Shown here piece after piece: positions 9,261-20,000 of a stretch of 64,000 bases of DNA. Source of the stretch: Dyadobacter sp. CECT 9275 (lineage in GTDB: Bacteria > Bacteroidota > Bacteroidia > Cytophagales > Spirosomataceae); the NCBI RefSeq assembly GCF_907164905.1, contig NZ_CAJRAF010000002.1:3472001-3536000 (forward strand), written 5' to 3'. How positions within the stretch are numbered: position 1 is the stretch's first letter; every line of letters starts with the position of its first letter. A program made the position numbers and the translations under genes. Below the pieces are notes generated by a model. That model searched no databases. It worked only from the letters and a program-made list of their open reading frames with translations, and was not told the origin of the DNA.

Positions 9261-10136
9261 ATGAAAATTGCAATTCACGGACGGAATTTTAATGATTCTG
9301 CCCGCCCGTTTATCGAAAACATGTTCCATGAACTGGCAAAGAGGCAAATTGAAGTTCAGCTATCCCTGCCTTTTCGCTCCTTTCTGGACAAAAACGGTAT
9401 ATCTCATTTTTCCACGTTGGTTTATGACAAGCCCGAAGAGCTTTTCGATGCACGCCTCGTAGTGAGCATGGGTGGTGACGGAACGCTGCTTGAAACAATT
9501 TCACACGTTGGAAAAAGACAGATCCCCGCTATAGGGATCAACGTGGGTCGTTTGGGATTTCTGGCCACGGTTCCTCCTGAAAGGATTTCGGACATGATCA
9601 CTGCCCTGGAAGTAGGCGAATTTAAAATTGATGAAAGATCCCTGGTTGCCATCGAATCTAATATCGATTTATTCGACGGGCTTAATTTCGGGCTAAACGA
9701 TTTTACGATCACCAAAACGGATACTTCGTCCATGATCACGGTCCATACCTATCTGAACGAGGAGTTCCTGAATTCATACTGGGCCGACGGCCTCATCGTT
9801 TCCACGCCAACAGGCTCAACAGGATACTCGCTAAGCTGCGGCGGACCGGTACTGGTACCCCATTCTCAGAATTTTATCGTAACGCCCATCAGTCCCCATA
9901 ACCTCAACGTACGCCCGCTGGTGGTGGAAGATACCGCTGTCATACGTCTTGAAGTGAAAAGCAGAAGCAGCAACTTTCTGATTTCCCTCGACGCCCGCTC
10001 ACGGGTGGTGGACGAAAACACGCAACTGACGGTCCGGAAAGCTAATTTTACAGCACGGCTCATCAAAATGCTCGACGACAGTTTCCTTAACACATTGCGA
10101 AGCAAACTTTCGTGGGGCCTTGATATGCGGAACTAA
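9261..10136 (+). CDS. nadK: NAD kinase
   Basis: A 291-residue ATP-NAD kinase that phosphorylates NAD to NADP in the cytoplasm. The signature GGDGT is in VVSMGGDGTLLE near residue 70, followed by NVGRLGFLA and the NAD-binding GSTGYSLSCGGP motif near residue 190; the order and spacing match the family. The ATG at 9261 is chosen because the conserved first strand (MKIAIHGR) starts there; an upstream in-frame start would only add non-conserved residues. It follows the CBS protein and precedes the dipeptide epimerase by 40 bases, so 8482-12308 may form one long operon. Confidence 0.96.
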   Translation: MKIAIHGRNFNDSARPFIENMFHELAKRQIEVQLSLPFRSFLDKNGISHFSTLVYDKPEELFDARLVVSMGGDGTLLETISHVGKRQIPAIGINVGRLGFLATVPPERISDMITALEVGEFKIDERSLVAIESNIDLFDGLNFGLNDFTITKTDTSSMITVHTYLNEEFLNSYWADGLIVSTPTGSTGYSLSCGGPVLVPHSQNFIVTPISPHNLNVRPLVVEDTAVIRLEVKSRSSNFLISLDARSRVVDENTQLTVRKANFTARLIKMLDDSFLNTLRSKLSWGLDMRN

Positions 10137-10176
10137 TTACCTGGTACTCTAAAGTAATAATCTGGCAGATTTATAT

Positions 10177-11187
10177 ATGCAACTTCTTTTTCATCCGTTT
10201 GACCTCCATCTGAAACATACCTTTACCATTGCCCACGATTCGCGGGATATCCAGAAAACGCTCGTTGTGGAATTACGGGACGGCGATTTCCGCGGATTCG
10301 GTGAAGCAACTGCCAATCCTTATTATGGCATAACCGTTGACAACATGATGGACGCATTGGCCGGGGCCAGAGTTCTGGTTGAAAAAGGGCGATTCTCCAG
10401 CGCAGAGGAGCTATGGGATCATGTTCATCCGGTATTACAATCCAACTCATTTGCGCAGTGTGCGTTGGACGAGGCCGCACACGACCTTTTTGCCAAACAA
10501 AACGGGCAGAAATTATACAAAAGCTGGGGCTTGTCAATCGACCGCAATCCGCTCACCAATTTTACAATTGGAATAGATACCGTTGAAAAAATGGTATCTA
10601 AAATGAAAGAACTTCCCTGGCCCATTTACAAAATAAAACTCGGGACGGATGACGATCTGAAGATCGTCAGAGAGCTCAGAAAAAATACTGATGCCATTTT
10701 CCGTGTGGATGCCAACTGTGCCTGGACGGCAGAACAGGCTATTGCCTTTGCCCCGGAGCTGAAGCAGCTCGGAGTGGAATTCATAGAACAGCCTCTGGCA
10801 GCAGATGATACCGCAGGGATGAAAAAAGTGTTCGCAGAAAGCGCTTTGCCGGTGATCGCAGACGAAAGCTGTATTCTGGAATCAGATGTAAAAAAGTGCC
10901 ATGGCCTGTTCCACGGCGTGAACATAAAACTCACCAAATGCGGAGGCCTTACTCCTGCGAAAAGGATGATTGCAGAAGCCAGGTCACTGGGAATGAAAAC
11001 GATGGTGGGATGCATGACTGAAACCAGCGTAGGTATCTCTGCTATTGCGCACCTGCTTCCCCTGCTGGATTATGTGGATATGGACGGCTCACTGCTTATC
11101 CGGAATGATCCGGCTTCGGGTGTTACCTTTGATTTTGGCAAAGTAATTTATTCCGCGGAAAACGGAACCGGCGCCGTATTGAAATAA
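10177..11187 (+). CDS. L-Ala-D/L-Glu-type dipeptide epimerase
   Basis: A 336-residue member of the enolase superfamily, muconate-lactonizing subgroup. The KxK-type catalytic lysines appear in IYKIKLGTDDD near residue 152. Metal ligands are in FRVDANCAW, FIEQPLA and VIADESC, and the second catalytic lysine is in NIKLTKCGG near residue 252. This set matches bacterial L-Ala-D/L-Glu epimerases involved in murein peptide recycling, although related dipeptide specificities exist. The PLP enzyme gene begins 26 bases later on the same strand. Confidence 0.9.
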   Translation: MQLLFHPFDLHLKHTFTIAHDSRDIQKTLVVELRDGDFRGFGEATANPYYGITVDNMMDALAGARVLVEKGRFSSAEELWDHVHPVLQSNSFAQCALDEAAHDLFAKQNGQKLYKSWGLSIDRNPLTNFTIGIDTVEKMVSKMKELPWPIYKIKLGTDDDLKIVRELRKNTDAIFRVDANCAWTAEQAIAFAPELKQLGVEFIEQPLAADDTAGMKKVFAESALPVIADESCILESDVKKCHGLFHGVNIKLTKCGGLTPAKRMIAEARSLGMKTMVGCMTETSVGISAIAHLLPLLDYVDMDGSLLIRNDPASGVTFDFGKVIYSAENGTGAVLK

Positions 11188-11213
11188 CTTAACACCTGCT
11201 TTCGATTATTTCA

Positions 11214-12308
11214 ATGATCTACCCAACAAACCAGCTCCCTGGCAGGAAAGTGATAATGACGGACGGAGCGGAATATCTTTGGTTCAGCGGAACCGACTAC
11301 CTCGGTATGGGCCACCATCAGGCTTATAAAGAATTCTTAAAACAGGGATTTTCGAGATACGGTACCCATTTTGGCAGTTCCAGGAATAACAGCCTTCGTC
11401 TGGAAATATATGAGGAAACCGAGACACTGTTTGCCGGATACGCGGGGGCCCCTGCCTCACTTCTGGTATCTTCAGGCATGTGGGCAGGCCAGCTGGTACT
11501 TAAGGAAATAGAATCAATCGCAGGAAATTCAACAGCTGATTTGGCGAAGGAGCGCATCCGGTATCATTACGCACCTGGATCACACCCCGCTATCTGGGGA
11601 AACAATTTCTGTAGTAACAATCTTGCCTGGCAGCAATGGGCTTCGCGAACGATACAGGAAATCCGGGAAAACCCGGATCATATCCATATTGTTTGCTCCG
11701 ATGCCGTTGGTTCTCCCTGGGTAGCGAAACATGATTTTTCCCTGTTTTCCGATCTTCCCCGGTCCCAAAATATTTGGTTTGTAGTGGATGATTCACACGG
11801 GATTGGGGTAACAGGTGATAACGGAAAAGGTATTTATTCACCGCTTGACAAATTGCAGCAAAATAGTATTGTCGTAGCCTCTCTCAACAAAGGTATGGGG
11901 ATTCCTGCAGGCGTAATTTTAGCGGCTCAGGATATCCTTGACAGACTCCGCCAATCTCCCTGGTTTGCAGGTGCGTCTCCTTCCGTGCCCGCTTACATAT
12001 ATGCCTTCAGGGAACTGCTCCTGGCCAATGCGTATCAGGAATGTTACGAAAAAATGATCACCAATATCCGGTATTTTGCCGATGCGCTAACTAGTTCCGG
12101 TCTTTTTGTCGGAATAGCGGATTATGCCGTCATGTGCAGCCGGAATATATCCCTTTTTGACTATCTGCTGACAAACGGGATATTCGCTTCCTGTTTTTCA
12201 TATCCCCTCCCTACAGACGAACCTGTAACCAGGCTGGCCATTTCAGCATTACACGAAAAAGAAGACCTCGACCGGTTGGCCGAGGTCTGTATTCACTTTG
12301 AAAGTTAA
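11214..12308 (+). CDS. PLP-dependent class I/II aminotransferase family protein (KBL/AONS-like)
   Basis: A 364-residue fold-type I PLP protein resembling alpha-oxoamine synthases. The aspartate and histidine of VVDDSHGIGVTG, near residue 190, contact PLP in this family, and SLNKGMGIPAG near residue 225 supplies the Schiff-base lysine. The glycine-rich segment LVSSGMWAGQL fits the phosphate-binding region. It is slightly shorter than 8-amino-7-oxononanoate synthase or glycine C-acetyltransferase, so a specific reaction is not assigned. It is likely co-transcribed with the dipeptide epimerase, which hints at amino-acid or peptide metabolism. It ends 14 bases before the convergent tatC stop. Confidence 0.82.
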   Translation: MIYPTNQLPGRKVIMTDGAEYLWFSGTDYLGMGHHQAYKEFLKQGFSRYGTHFGSSRNNSLRLEIYEETETLFAGYAGAPASLLVSSGMWAGQLVLKEIESIAGNSTADLAKERIRYHYAPGSHPAIWGNNFCSNNLAWQQWASRTIQEIRENPDHIHIVCSDAVGSPWVAKHDFSLFSDLPRSQNIWFVVDDSHGIGVTGDNGKGIYSPLDKLQQNSIVVASLNKGMGIPAGVILAAQDILDRLRQSPWFAGASPSVPAYIYAFRELLLANAYQECYEKMITNIRYFADALTSSGLFVGIADYAVMCSRNISLFDYLLTNGIFASCFSYPLPTDEPVTRLAISALHEKEDLDRLAEVCIHFES

Positions 12309-12322
12309 GTTCCCTTCATGGA

Positions 12323-13201
12323 TCAGGAATCCCTTCCGTCCAATTTGGCAAGTCGTTTCTCTTCCCTGAGTTTTTCCCTTTCCACCCTGGCCGAAACCAG
12401 AATACTTACTTCATAAAGCAGGAACAAAGGAATTGCTACCAGGATCTGGCTGTAGATATCCGGTGAAGGAGTAATGATAGCCGCTACAATCAGGATAACG
12501 ATGATAGAATGCTTCCGGTACTCTCTCATGAACCCTGGCGTTAATACACCTACTCTTGAAAGCACATATACCACAACTGGAAGCTGGAACGCCACACCGC
12601 AGGCCAAAGTTAAAGTTGCCACCAGCGAGATATAAGAGGATAAGCTGAATTCATTGATGATCGACTCGTCGAGCGTAAAATTGGCGAGGAAGTTCATCGC
12701 CAGAGGTGTGACGATGTAATAGCCAAAAAACACGCCGGAAAAGAAAAGGAATGTCACATAAAATACAGCACCACGAGCGGACCGTCTCTCATAGGACCGA
12801 AGGCCCGGTTTGATGAAACGCCAGATTTCCCAGAATGCGTAGGGAAAAGCAAACACCAGTCCGGCAATAACAGCCGATGTCATACTCATCGTAAACTGAT
12901 CTCCCACTCCGATGGCCTGGAGCTTGAAATTCAGCGCCTTAATACACAATTCGTCGTAACCCACTTTATCCGCCAGCTTACAAAGCATCCTGTAAGTCCA
13001 GAAGTCGGGCTGCGAAGGTGCAATGATAACATAGTGATAAATTTCCTTAATATAGACAAAAGAAAGTATGGCGAATACCAGAATCGAAGCTCCTGCCCTG
13101 ATCACATGCCACCTTAACTCTTCCAGATGCCCGAGAAACGACATCTCTTTCCCTTCTTCTCCTTCTTCTTCTTCGTTATCAAATTCCTGATCTAGAGGCA
13201 T
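12323..13201 (-). CDS. tatC: Twin-arginine translocase subunit TatC
   Basis: A 292-residue six-helix membrane protein that recognises twin-arginine signal peptides and exports folded proteins. Family marks are the early MSFLGHLEELRWHV segment near residue 20, with the conserved glutamate, and the FPYAFWEIWRFIKPGLRSYER stretch in the middle. It has an acidic N-terminal tail (EFDNEEEEGEEGKE) and a charged C-terminal tail, so it is longer than the E. coli protein. No tatA/B lies next to it. It converges on the PLP enzyme with only 14 bases between the stops. Confidence 0.95.
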   Translation of the reverse strand: MPLDQEFDNEEEEGEEGKEMSFLGHLEELRWHVIRAGASILVFAILSFVYIKEIYHYVIIAPSQPDFWTYRMLCKLADKVGYDELCIKALNFKLQAIGVGDQFTMSMTSAVIAGLVFAFPYAFWEIWRFIKPGLRSYERRSARGAVFYVTFLFFSGVFFGYYIVTPLAMNFLANFTLDESIINEFSLSSYISLVATLTLACGVAFQLPVVVYVLSRVGVLTPGFMREYRKHSIIVILIVAAIITPSPDIYSQILVAIPLFLLYEVSILVSARVEREKLREEKRLAKLDGRDS

Positions 13202-13358
13202 ACTTTTAAAATAATACTTGAAGACCTGTAATGTTTTTGCAGGATAATTCCCGCATCCATACTACCGGTACACCCGTTTTTACTAATGTTAATTAAATGC
13301 TACCTACGTGTAAATAACAGGATGCGATTATTTTACTTCCCATTAAATGAAATTACTT

Positions 13359-13387
13359 AAAAAAACCCGCCGGATATTCGACGGGTT
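13359..13387 (-). terminator. Intrinsic terminator after pdhA
   Basis: Read on the minus strand, AACCCGTC pairs with GGCGGGTT (one G-T pair) around an 8-base loop and runs into seven T. It lies 25 bases past the pdhA stop. Confidence 0.85.
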
Positions 13388-13411
13388 ACGGTATAATTTT
13401 CCTGTCCTGGA

Positions 13412-14443
13412 TCAATCCATTACGAAAGGATAATCATTTTCCACATACACGTCTGTATATGCTTCGGATGCATCCGGAAATTCTGACTCTTCCGCAAATT
13501 GTACTGATTCAGCAACGATATCCTTTACTTTTTTGTCAACTGCCTCCAGTTCCTCTTCTGTTGCAAGCTTATTTTCCAGTATTACTGCACGGATCTGTTC
13601 AATCGGATCACGGTGTTTGTACTCTTCCACTTCCTCCTTGCTACGATATTTCTGAGGATCAGACATCGAATGTCCGCGGTAACGGTAGGTCCGGAATTCC
13701 AGGAAGGTAGGTCCGTCACCTTTACGTGCACGTTCTGCTGCTCTGGAAACAGCTTCGTGAATGGCTTCAACACTCATGCCATCCACTGGTTCAGAAGGAA
13801 TGTCATATGCCTCTCCCAGTGTATAAAGCTCCGTAACATTGGATGAGCGCGCCACCGAAGTTCCCATGGCATAACCATTGTTTTCAACAACGAATATCAC
13901 GGGCAGTTTCCAGCTCATGGCCATGTTCAGCGCTTCGTGAAATGCTCCCTGGCGAATTGCTCCGTCACCAAAATAACAGATACACAGGTTGCCGGTTTTA
14001 TTGTATTTCTCTGCAAATGCAATACCTGCACCCAGCGGAATCTGTGCACCTACGATACCGTGCCCTCCAATAAAGTTATTTTCCTTATCGAAAATGTGCA
14101 TGGAACCGCCTTTTCCCTTAGTAGTACCGGTTTTTTTACCATACAACTCTGCCATAATCGCTTTTGGATCCGTGCCCAGTGCCAGCGGAATGCCATGATC
14201 GCGATACGCGGTGATATACTTATCTCCCTTTGTCAGCGCTGTAACCGCGCCGGAAGAACAGGCTTCCTGGCCGATATAAAGGTGACAAAAACCACGGATT
14301 TTCTGCTGGCCGTAAAGCTGACCGGCTTTCTCTTCAAAACGTCGTTGTAAAAGCATATTCTCGAACCAGAACAAATATTGTTCTTTCGGATGCTGTAATT
14401 TTTTGGAGGCTGCTGCTTTCTTTTTTTCAGTAACGGTGGCCAT
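13412..14443 (-). CDS. pdhA: Pyruvate dehydrogenase E1 component, alpha subunit
   Basis: A 343-residue E1-alpha of the 2-oxoacid dehydrogenase family, most like pyruvate dehydrogenase. The thiamine diphosphate motif starts at CYFGDGA near residue 170 and closes with VVENNGYAMGTS about 30 residues later. The substrate-channel and phosphorylation-loop-like segment YRYRGHSMSDPQKYR is present near residue 265. The alpha-only subunit implies that the beta subunit is encoded elsewhere; it is not in this window. The N-terminus has an alanine/lysine-rich extension. It is transcribed away from recF, with 128 bases between the divergent starts. Confidence 0.94.
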   Translation of the reverse strand: MATVTEKKKAAASKKLQHPKEQYLFWFENMLLQRRFEEKAGQLYGQQKIRGFCHLYIGQEACSSGAVTALTKGDKYITAYRDHGIPLALGTDPKAIMAELYGKKTGTTKGKGGSMHIFDKENNFIGGHGIVGAQIPLGAGIAFAEKYNKTGNLCICYFGDGAIRQGAFHEALNMAMSWKLPVIFVVENNGYAMGTSVARSSNVTELYTLGEAYDIPSEPVDGMSVEAIHEAVSRAAERARKGDGPTFLEFRTYRYRGHSMSDPQKYRSKEEVEEYKHRDPIEQIRAVILENKLATEEELEAVDKKVKDIVAESVQFAEESEFPDASEAYTDVYVENDYPFVMD

Positions 14444-14571
14444 GTATTTGGTTCTCGTTTATAAAGACAGAACTTTGTCTTAAAGTTAGTGGTTTGAACA
14501 GAGTCTGTTTTTTGCCGTACTCACGCAAATGATTTGCGAAAATAAGCATAAACTATATAACAAAGAAGTTC

Positions 14572-15657
14572 ATGTGGCTAGAAAAGCTCCATCTTACATA
14601 CTTTAAGAGTTATGAGGAGCGGGTGTTTACGTTTGGAGAACATGTAAACTGTATCATTGGCGAAAATGGAAGCGGTAAAACCAACCTTTTGGACGCGATT
14701 TATTTCCTTACGCTCACCAAAAGTGCTTTTCATAATCAGGATGCCCTGGGTATCCGGCATTCGGCAGATTTTTTTTTGATCGATGGTATTTTTTCAGATC
14801 TGGGCAGACATACACAAATTACCTGCAGCCTCCAGCGTGGACAGCGTAAAGTTTTTATGGCCGACAAAAAAAACTATGACCGCCTCAGCGAGCATATCGG
14901 CCTTTTTCCATTAGTACTGATTGCCCCCAATGATACCGACCTGATCCGCGACGGCAGTGAGGAGCGCCGCCGGTTTTTTGATGGCGTACTGGCGCAAGCC
15001 ACACCGGGTTATCTCAACGATTTTTTGCAGTACAATAAAATTCTGGCACAGCGCAATGGCCTGCTCAAACTTTTCGGCGAAAGGAATTATCTTGATGAAG
15101 ACCTTCTGGAAACTTATGATGAGCCGTTGATCTATCTGTCGCAAAGTATTTACGCGCACCGGAAAGCCTTCATGGATCGGTTCATGCCGCTTTTCAGAAA
15201 ACATTATGCTTTTTTGAGCAGTGAAAGAGAAGAGGTTGATATCTCCTACGAAAGTGAGCTCGCCGGCGTGGATTTCCCGGCGGCATTCAGGAAAAACCGT
15301 TCCAGAGACCTGTACGCGCAAAGAACCGGAAAAGGCGCGCATAAGGATGAGTTTGTATTTGAAATCGATGGTGTTACCCTCAAAAAATTCGGATCACAAG
15401 GGCAACAAAAATCCTTTGTTATTGCCCTGAAACTGGCTCAGTTTGAGCTATTGAAAGCCGAAAAAGAAAAAACGCCCATCCTGTTGCTGGATGATATCTT
15501 TGACAAGCTGGATGACAGAAGAATCCACAAACTGATTGAACTGATCGATATCGGATTTCTCGGGCAGGTATTTATCACCGACGCTCGCCCCGAACGCTCC
15601 GAAAAAATCCTAGAAAGGGTACAAGCCGATGTGCGTTTTTTCGAGATCAGTAAGTGA
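14572..15657 (+). CDS. recF: DNA replication/repair protein RecF
   Basis: A 361-residue SMC-like ATPase that helps load RecA at gaps. Walker A is GENGSGKTN near residue 33, the ABC signature region is FGSQGQQKSFVIALKLAQ near residue 266, and Walker B is ILLLDDIFDKLD near residue 303, followed by the D-loop. It begins at the conserved MWLEKLHLTYFKSY. It is not beside dnaA, dnaN or gyrB here, but flanked by divergent pdhA and convergent manC, a common separation in Bacteroidota. Confidence 0.96.
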   Translation: MWLEKLHLTYFKSYEERVFTFGEHVNCIIGENGSGKTNLLDAIYFLTLTKSAFHNQDALGIRHSADFFLIDGIFSDLGRHTQITCSLQRGQRKVFMADKKNYDRLSEHIGLFPLVLIAPNDTDLIRDGSEERRRFFDGVLAQATPGYLNDFLQYNKILAQRNGLLKLFGERNYLDEDLLETYDEPLIYLSQSIYAHRKAFMDRFMPLFRKHYAFLSSEREEVDISYESELAGVDFPAAFRKNRSRDLYAQRTGKGAHKDEFVFEIDGVTLKKFGSQGQQKSFVIALKLAQFELLKAEKEKTPILLLDDIFDKLDDRRIHKLIELIDIGFLGQVFITDARPERSEKILERVQADVRFFEISK

Positions 15658-15731
15658 TGCACTCACCTGCTGGCTTATCTCATTTCATTAACAGATCATA
15701 CCGTCCTTTTCCCTTCCCATCTTAAAATCCA

Positions 15732-16799
15732 CTACACATATTTCGGATCCAGTTCCTTTGCCTCATTTACGAATTCCTTTACCTTTTGCTCATCCTCTTT
15801 TCGGCAGATCAGCAACACCCCGTCGTATTCGGCTACAATGAAGCCATCCAGCCCATTGATCACCACCAGCTTGTCTTTGGGTGTTTTGATGATCGAATTG
15901 GTTGTATTGTATAATAACAGGTTCCCGTCGGTAACATTCTGATTTTCATCTTTTTCGGATACTTCATAAAGCGATTTCCAGGTGCCCAGATCCGACCAGC
16001 CAAAACTGCTCAGCACCACATGGACGTTCTCTGCCTTTTCCATAATACCGTTGTCGATGGATATGCTTCCGCAATGCTGATAAGCTCTGCCGATAAACGC
16101 CTCTTCGGAATCCTGGTAGTAATGCGGAATCCCGCTCTCAAAAATTTCGGCGATATCCGGCTGGAACGATCCGATCGCCTTTTTAAAGGCGTTGATATTC
16201 CAGACAAAAATTCCGGCATTCCAGACAAAGTCTCCGCTTTCCAGAAATTTTATGGCCAAGTCCAGGTGTGGTTTTTCGGTAAACGATTTTACACGTTTGA
16301 TCGTGAGTTTATCAGGTATATACTGAATGTAACCATATCCCGTGTCGGGTCTTGTAGGCTGTATCCCCAGCGTCACCAGGATATCTTCGTTCCTGGTGGC
16401 ACCAAGTGCGATCCTGATGGTATCCTTAAAAGTTTCTTCTTTCAGAATGATATGATCGGCCGGAGCCACAACTACGTTAGCGGCCGGATCTCTGGCTGCT
16501 ATTTTGTAACACGCATAAGCAATACAGGGTGCTGTATTACGCCTGTGAGGTTCCAGCAGGATCTGGTCGTCCGTAAGGGCAGGCAGTTGCTCTTTCACCA
16601 GTTCCTTATATTCCTGACTTGTAACAATATATACATTTTCTACTGGGCAAACCCCCTCGAAACGATCAACCGTTTGTTGTAAAAGCGTTCGTCCCGTCCC
16701 CAAAACATCGTGAAACTGTTTTGGAAAGTTAGTCCTGCTAAATGGCCAGAACCTCGAACCCACTCCCCCAGCCATTATAATTACATACGTATTTTGCAT
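15732..16799 (-). CDS. manC: Mannose-1-phosphate guanylyltransferase
   Basis: A 355-residue nucleotidyltransferase that makes GDP-mannose for surface glycans. The nucleotide-binding motif MAGGVGSRFWPFSR is at residues 9-22, with the pyrophosphorylase lysine in FPKQF, then VAPADHII, FTEKPHLD and FVWNAGIFVW. It has the guanylyltransferase domain and short C-terminal segment but no cupin isomerase domain. The ATG at 16799 is preferred because the conserved strand starts three residues later. A minus-strand TAGCTTTG box at 16834-16841 is a possible promoter element, 35 bases upstream. Confidence 0.93.
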   Translation of the reverse strand: MQNTYVIIMAGGVGSRFWPFSRTNFPKQFHDVLGTGRTLLQQTVDRFEGVCPVENVYIVTSQEYKELVKEQLPALTDDQILLEPHRRNTAPCIAYACYKIAARDPAANVVVAPADHIILKEETFKDTIRIALGATRNEDILVTLGIQPTRPDTGYGYIQYIPDKLTIKRVKSFTEKPHLDLAIKFLESGDFVWNAGIFVWNINAFKKAIGSFQPDIAEIFESGIPHYYQDSEEAFIGRAYQHCGSISIDNGIMEKAENVHVVLSSFGWSDLGTWKSLYEVSEKDENQNVTDGNLLLYNTTNSIIKTPKDKLVVINGLDGFIVAEYDGVLLICRKEDEQKVKEFVNEAKELDPKYV

Positions 16800-17095
16800 T
16801 GTGGAAATATTTGTTGCTATCAAACCAATAATACAAAGCTAAACATTAAAGTTTTACCATCACTCCCTTCCCCATACCCTCAGCCTGCGAAAATCTATTT
16901 ATTCACTGACACTCCCGAAAAAAGTACCGATCAGGTATTGAACCGGGCAAAAGTTCTTCCCGTAATAACTTCCTAAATGATGCTGCATCCAACATTCCAC
17001 ATTTAAGTGATGATTCAAAGAAATTATTGAAATATAAGACGAATATTTTGTTAAAACATCTAACTTGCTGCGTACAACTTCAACAACTACCAACC

Positions 17096-20000
17096 ATGTA
17101 TGCTACATTTTTAAAACTGCTGATGATCCTGCCACTGCTTCTGTTTGGCGGGCTGTCTTACGGACAAATAACGCTTACCGGTACCGTAACGGAAGAATCT
17201 ACAAATGAGCCGCTTATCGGAGTAAACCTTCAGATCAAAGGCAAAGTTATCGGGACAACAAGTAATGCACACGGTCATTTCAGTTTCACAAGTTCCACAC
17301 TACCTCCTTTCGTACTCGTCGTATCCTCGGTAGGGTTTGCAACCCAGGAAATAAATATTTCCGCCGGACAGACCAACGTTGACATCAAGATGAAGGAACA
17401 GGCCGTTCTGGGGCGGGAGCTGATTGTTTCAGCATCCAGGGTCGAAGAAAGTGTGATGAAGTCACCGGTTTCGATTGAGAAGATCGATATCCGGACCATT
17501 CGTGAGACGCCGCAGGCCTCCTTTTACGACGCGTTACAAAACCTGAAAGGTATTGAAATGAGTACCCAGTCGCTCACATTCCGGTCCGTAAGTACCAGGG
17601 GGTTTGGTGCCAACGGAAATACGCGGGTTGTTCAGATGATCGATGGCATGGATAACCAGGCACCAGGTCTGAACTTCCCAGTCGGCAACATTGCAGGTAT
17701 GCCGGAGCTGGATGTCGAAAGTGTGGAAGTACTTCCTGGCGCCGCCTCTGCGTTATACGGCCCCAATGCCATAAACGGCATCATCCTGATGAACAGCAAG
17801 TCGCCTTTTACCTATCAGGGATTGAGTGCTTATGGGAAAACCGGAATCATGTCTGCCTCTAACAGAGATCAAAAAAACACCCCTTTCTACGACTTCGGGA
17901 TCCGTTATGCCAAAGCTTTCAACAACAAAATAGCTTTTAAGGTAAACGCCTCCTATCTGACTGCAAAAGACTGGCAGGCAACAGATTACCGGGACCAAAG
18001 CCTGCTGAACGGCACTACGCTTGAAAACAATAATATGAACGTCATGAAAAATCCCAGGTATGACGGAGTCAATTATTTTGGTGATGCGGACGTAGGTGCA
18101 AATGTTTACAACGTATTGTATGCAAACGGGTTACCCGGAGATGGAACCAACGGCACTTCTGGTGCACTTGGAATTATTTATTCCACCAAAATTCCCCAGG
18201 CCGGGAATATTACGCTTCCTCAGCTGCTGGGCGGGCAAACCCCTCAGGACCAATTGCGGATTGCCCGGGATATATTTGGCAAAGTAGTTCCGCAGTATTA
18301 CCTCAGCGCACCCGGCTATGCAGAGAATTCACTTACCAACTATCCCGCCAAAAGCCTGAAACTGAATGCTTCCTTACATTACCGGATCAATGATAACATT
18401 GAAGCCATTCTGCAGGTCAATTGGGGGAAAGGTTCTGCCGTTTACACAGGCGCCGACCGTTACAACATCCAAAATTTTACCATAGGACAATACAAAGCCG
18501 AAATCCGTGGCAGCAATTTCTTTGTCAGGGCCTACACCACCCGCGAAAATTCGGGCGACGCCCATGCACTAGGTGTATTGGGAAGCCTGCTGAGCAAACG
18601 CTATCTTGAAGCCACGCTGGGTGCTGCTCTGCCCTCCTTTCTGAATACTGCCATTACCCAGTATGGAGGAGCACTTTTACAGGCCTACCAGACAGCACTC
18701 GCCGGAGGAACTCCACAGCAACAAGCTCTACAAATGGCGTATCAAACGGCTAACAATTATGCCACAGCCAATAATGTGCAGTGGATGAATACAGCAGTGG
18801 CACCCGCCGTAACCGCAGCCAACGGCCTATACCTGCCGGGAGGAAGTCAGTTTCAGTCCGCCATTTCCGAAATCAAAAAAGCACCTATCCCGAACGGTGC
18901 CAGGTTCCTGGACAAATCTAATCTGTATCATGCCGAACTGATGTACAATTTCAGCAAGATCATCAACCCCAAAACACTTGAGATTGTTGTAGGTGGTAAC
19001 TATCGCCAGTACGACCTCAATTCGGAAGGGACATTATTTGAAACACAGGATGGTACGCCGGAGGGAAAAGAATTTAATATCAATGAATACGGTGCCTATG
19101 CCCAAGGTTCAAAAAATTTCAACGACATTTTCAAACTGACTGCATCGGTCAGGTATGACAAAAACGAAAATTTCAAAGGACAGTTCAGTCCGCGGATTTC
19201 AGGGGTTCTTACAGTGGCCAGGGACCATAATTTCCGTTTATCCTTTCAGCGAGGATTCCGAATACCAACGACTCAGAATCAGTATATTAACCTCAATACT
19301 CCGACGGTCAGGCTGGTGGGAGGTCTGCCACTTTTCCGGGATAAGTACAACATGACGGGTAATCCGGTGTATGCGCAAACCGATATCACGCAGGCAGCAA
19401 TCCAGAACGGGACACTGAAACCGTATCAGTTTAAAGAATGGCAGCCTGAGCGCGTAGAAACTTACGAAATAGGATACAAAGGAGCCGTGGCCAATAAATT
19501 GTATGTCGACGCTTTTTATTATTACAACCGTTTTCTAAGCTTCGATGGCGTACAGGTAGTACTTCAGAAAAAAGATATGAATGGCCCCGTTACCGACTTG
19601 CTGGATCCCTCCAAAAGAAACGTATTCAGTTTTCCTGTTAATGCAGGACAGATCGTCAAAAATTCGGGATGGGGATTTGGTCTGGAGTATGTGCTCGGAA
19701 AAGGATACACCTTCAATGGAAATGTAACACAGAACATGCTGAATAACGGTAAAGAACTGAAACAGAATGACCCCTCTTTTGTTTCCTTTTTCAACTCTCC
19801 CAAATACCGGTTTAATCTGGGGCTTGCCAACAGGGATATTAACAGAACCGGCTGGGGTTTTGGCCTCACTTTCCGGTACCAGACCGAAATGGTATGGCAC
19901 GCTACTGTTGCCAGCATAGCCGCAAATCTTGCCGATCAAACGGTCATTCCTTCCTATTCAACCCTCGATGCACAGATCAGCAAAAAGATTTCATCCATCA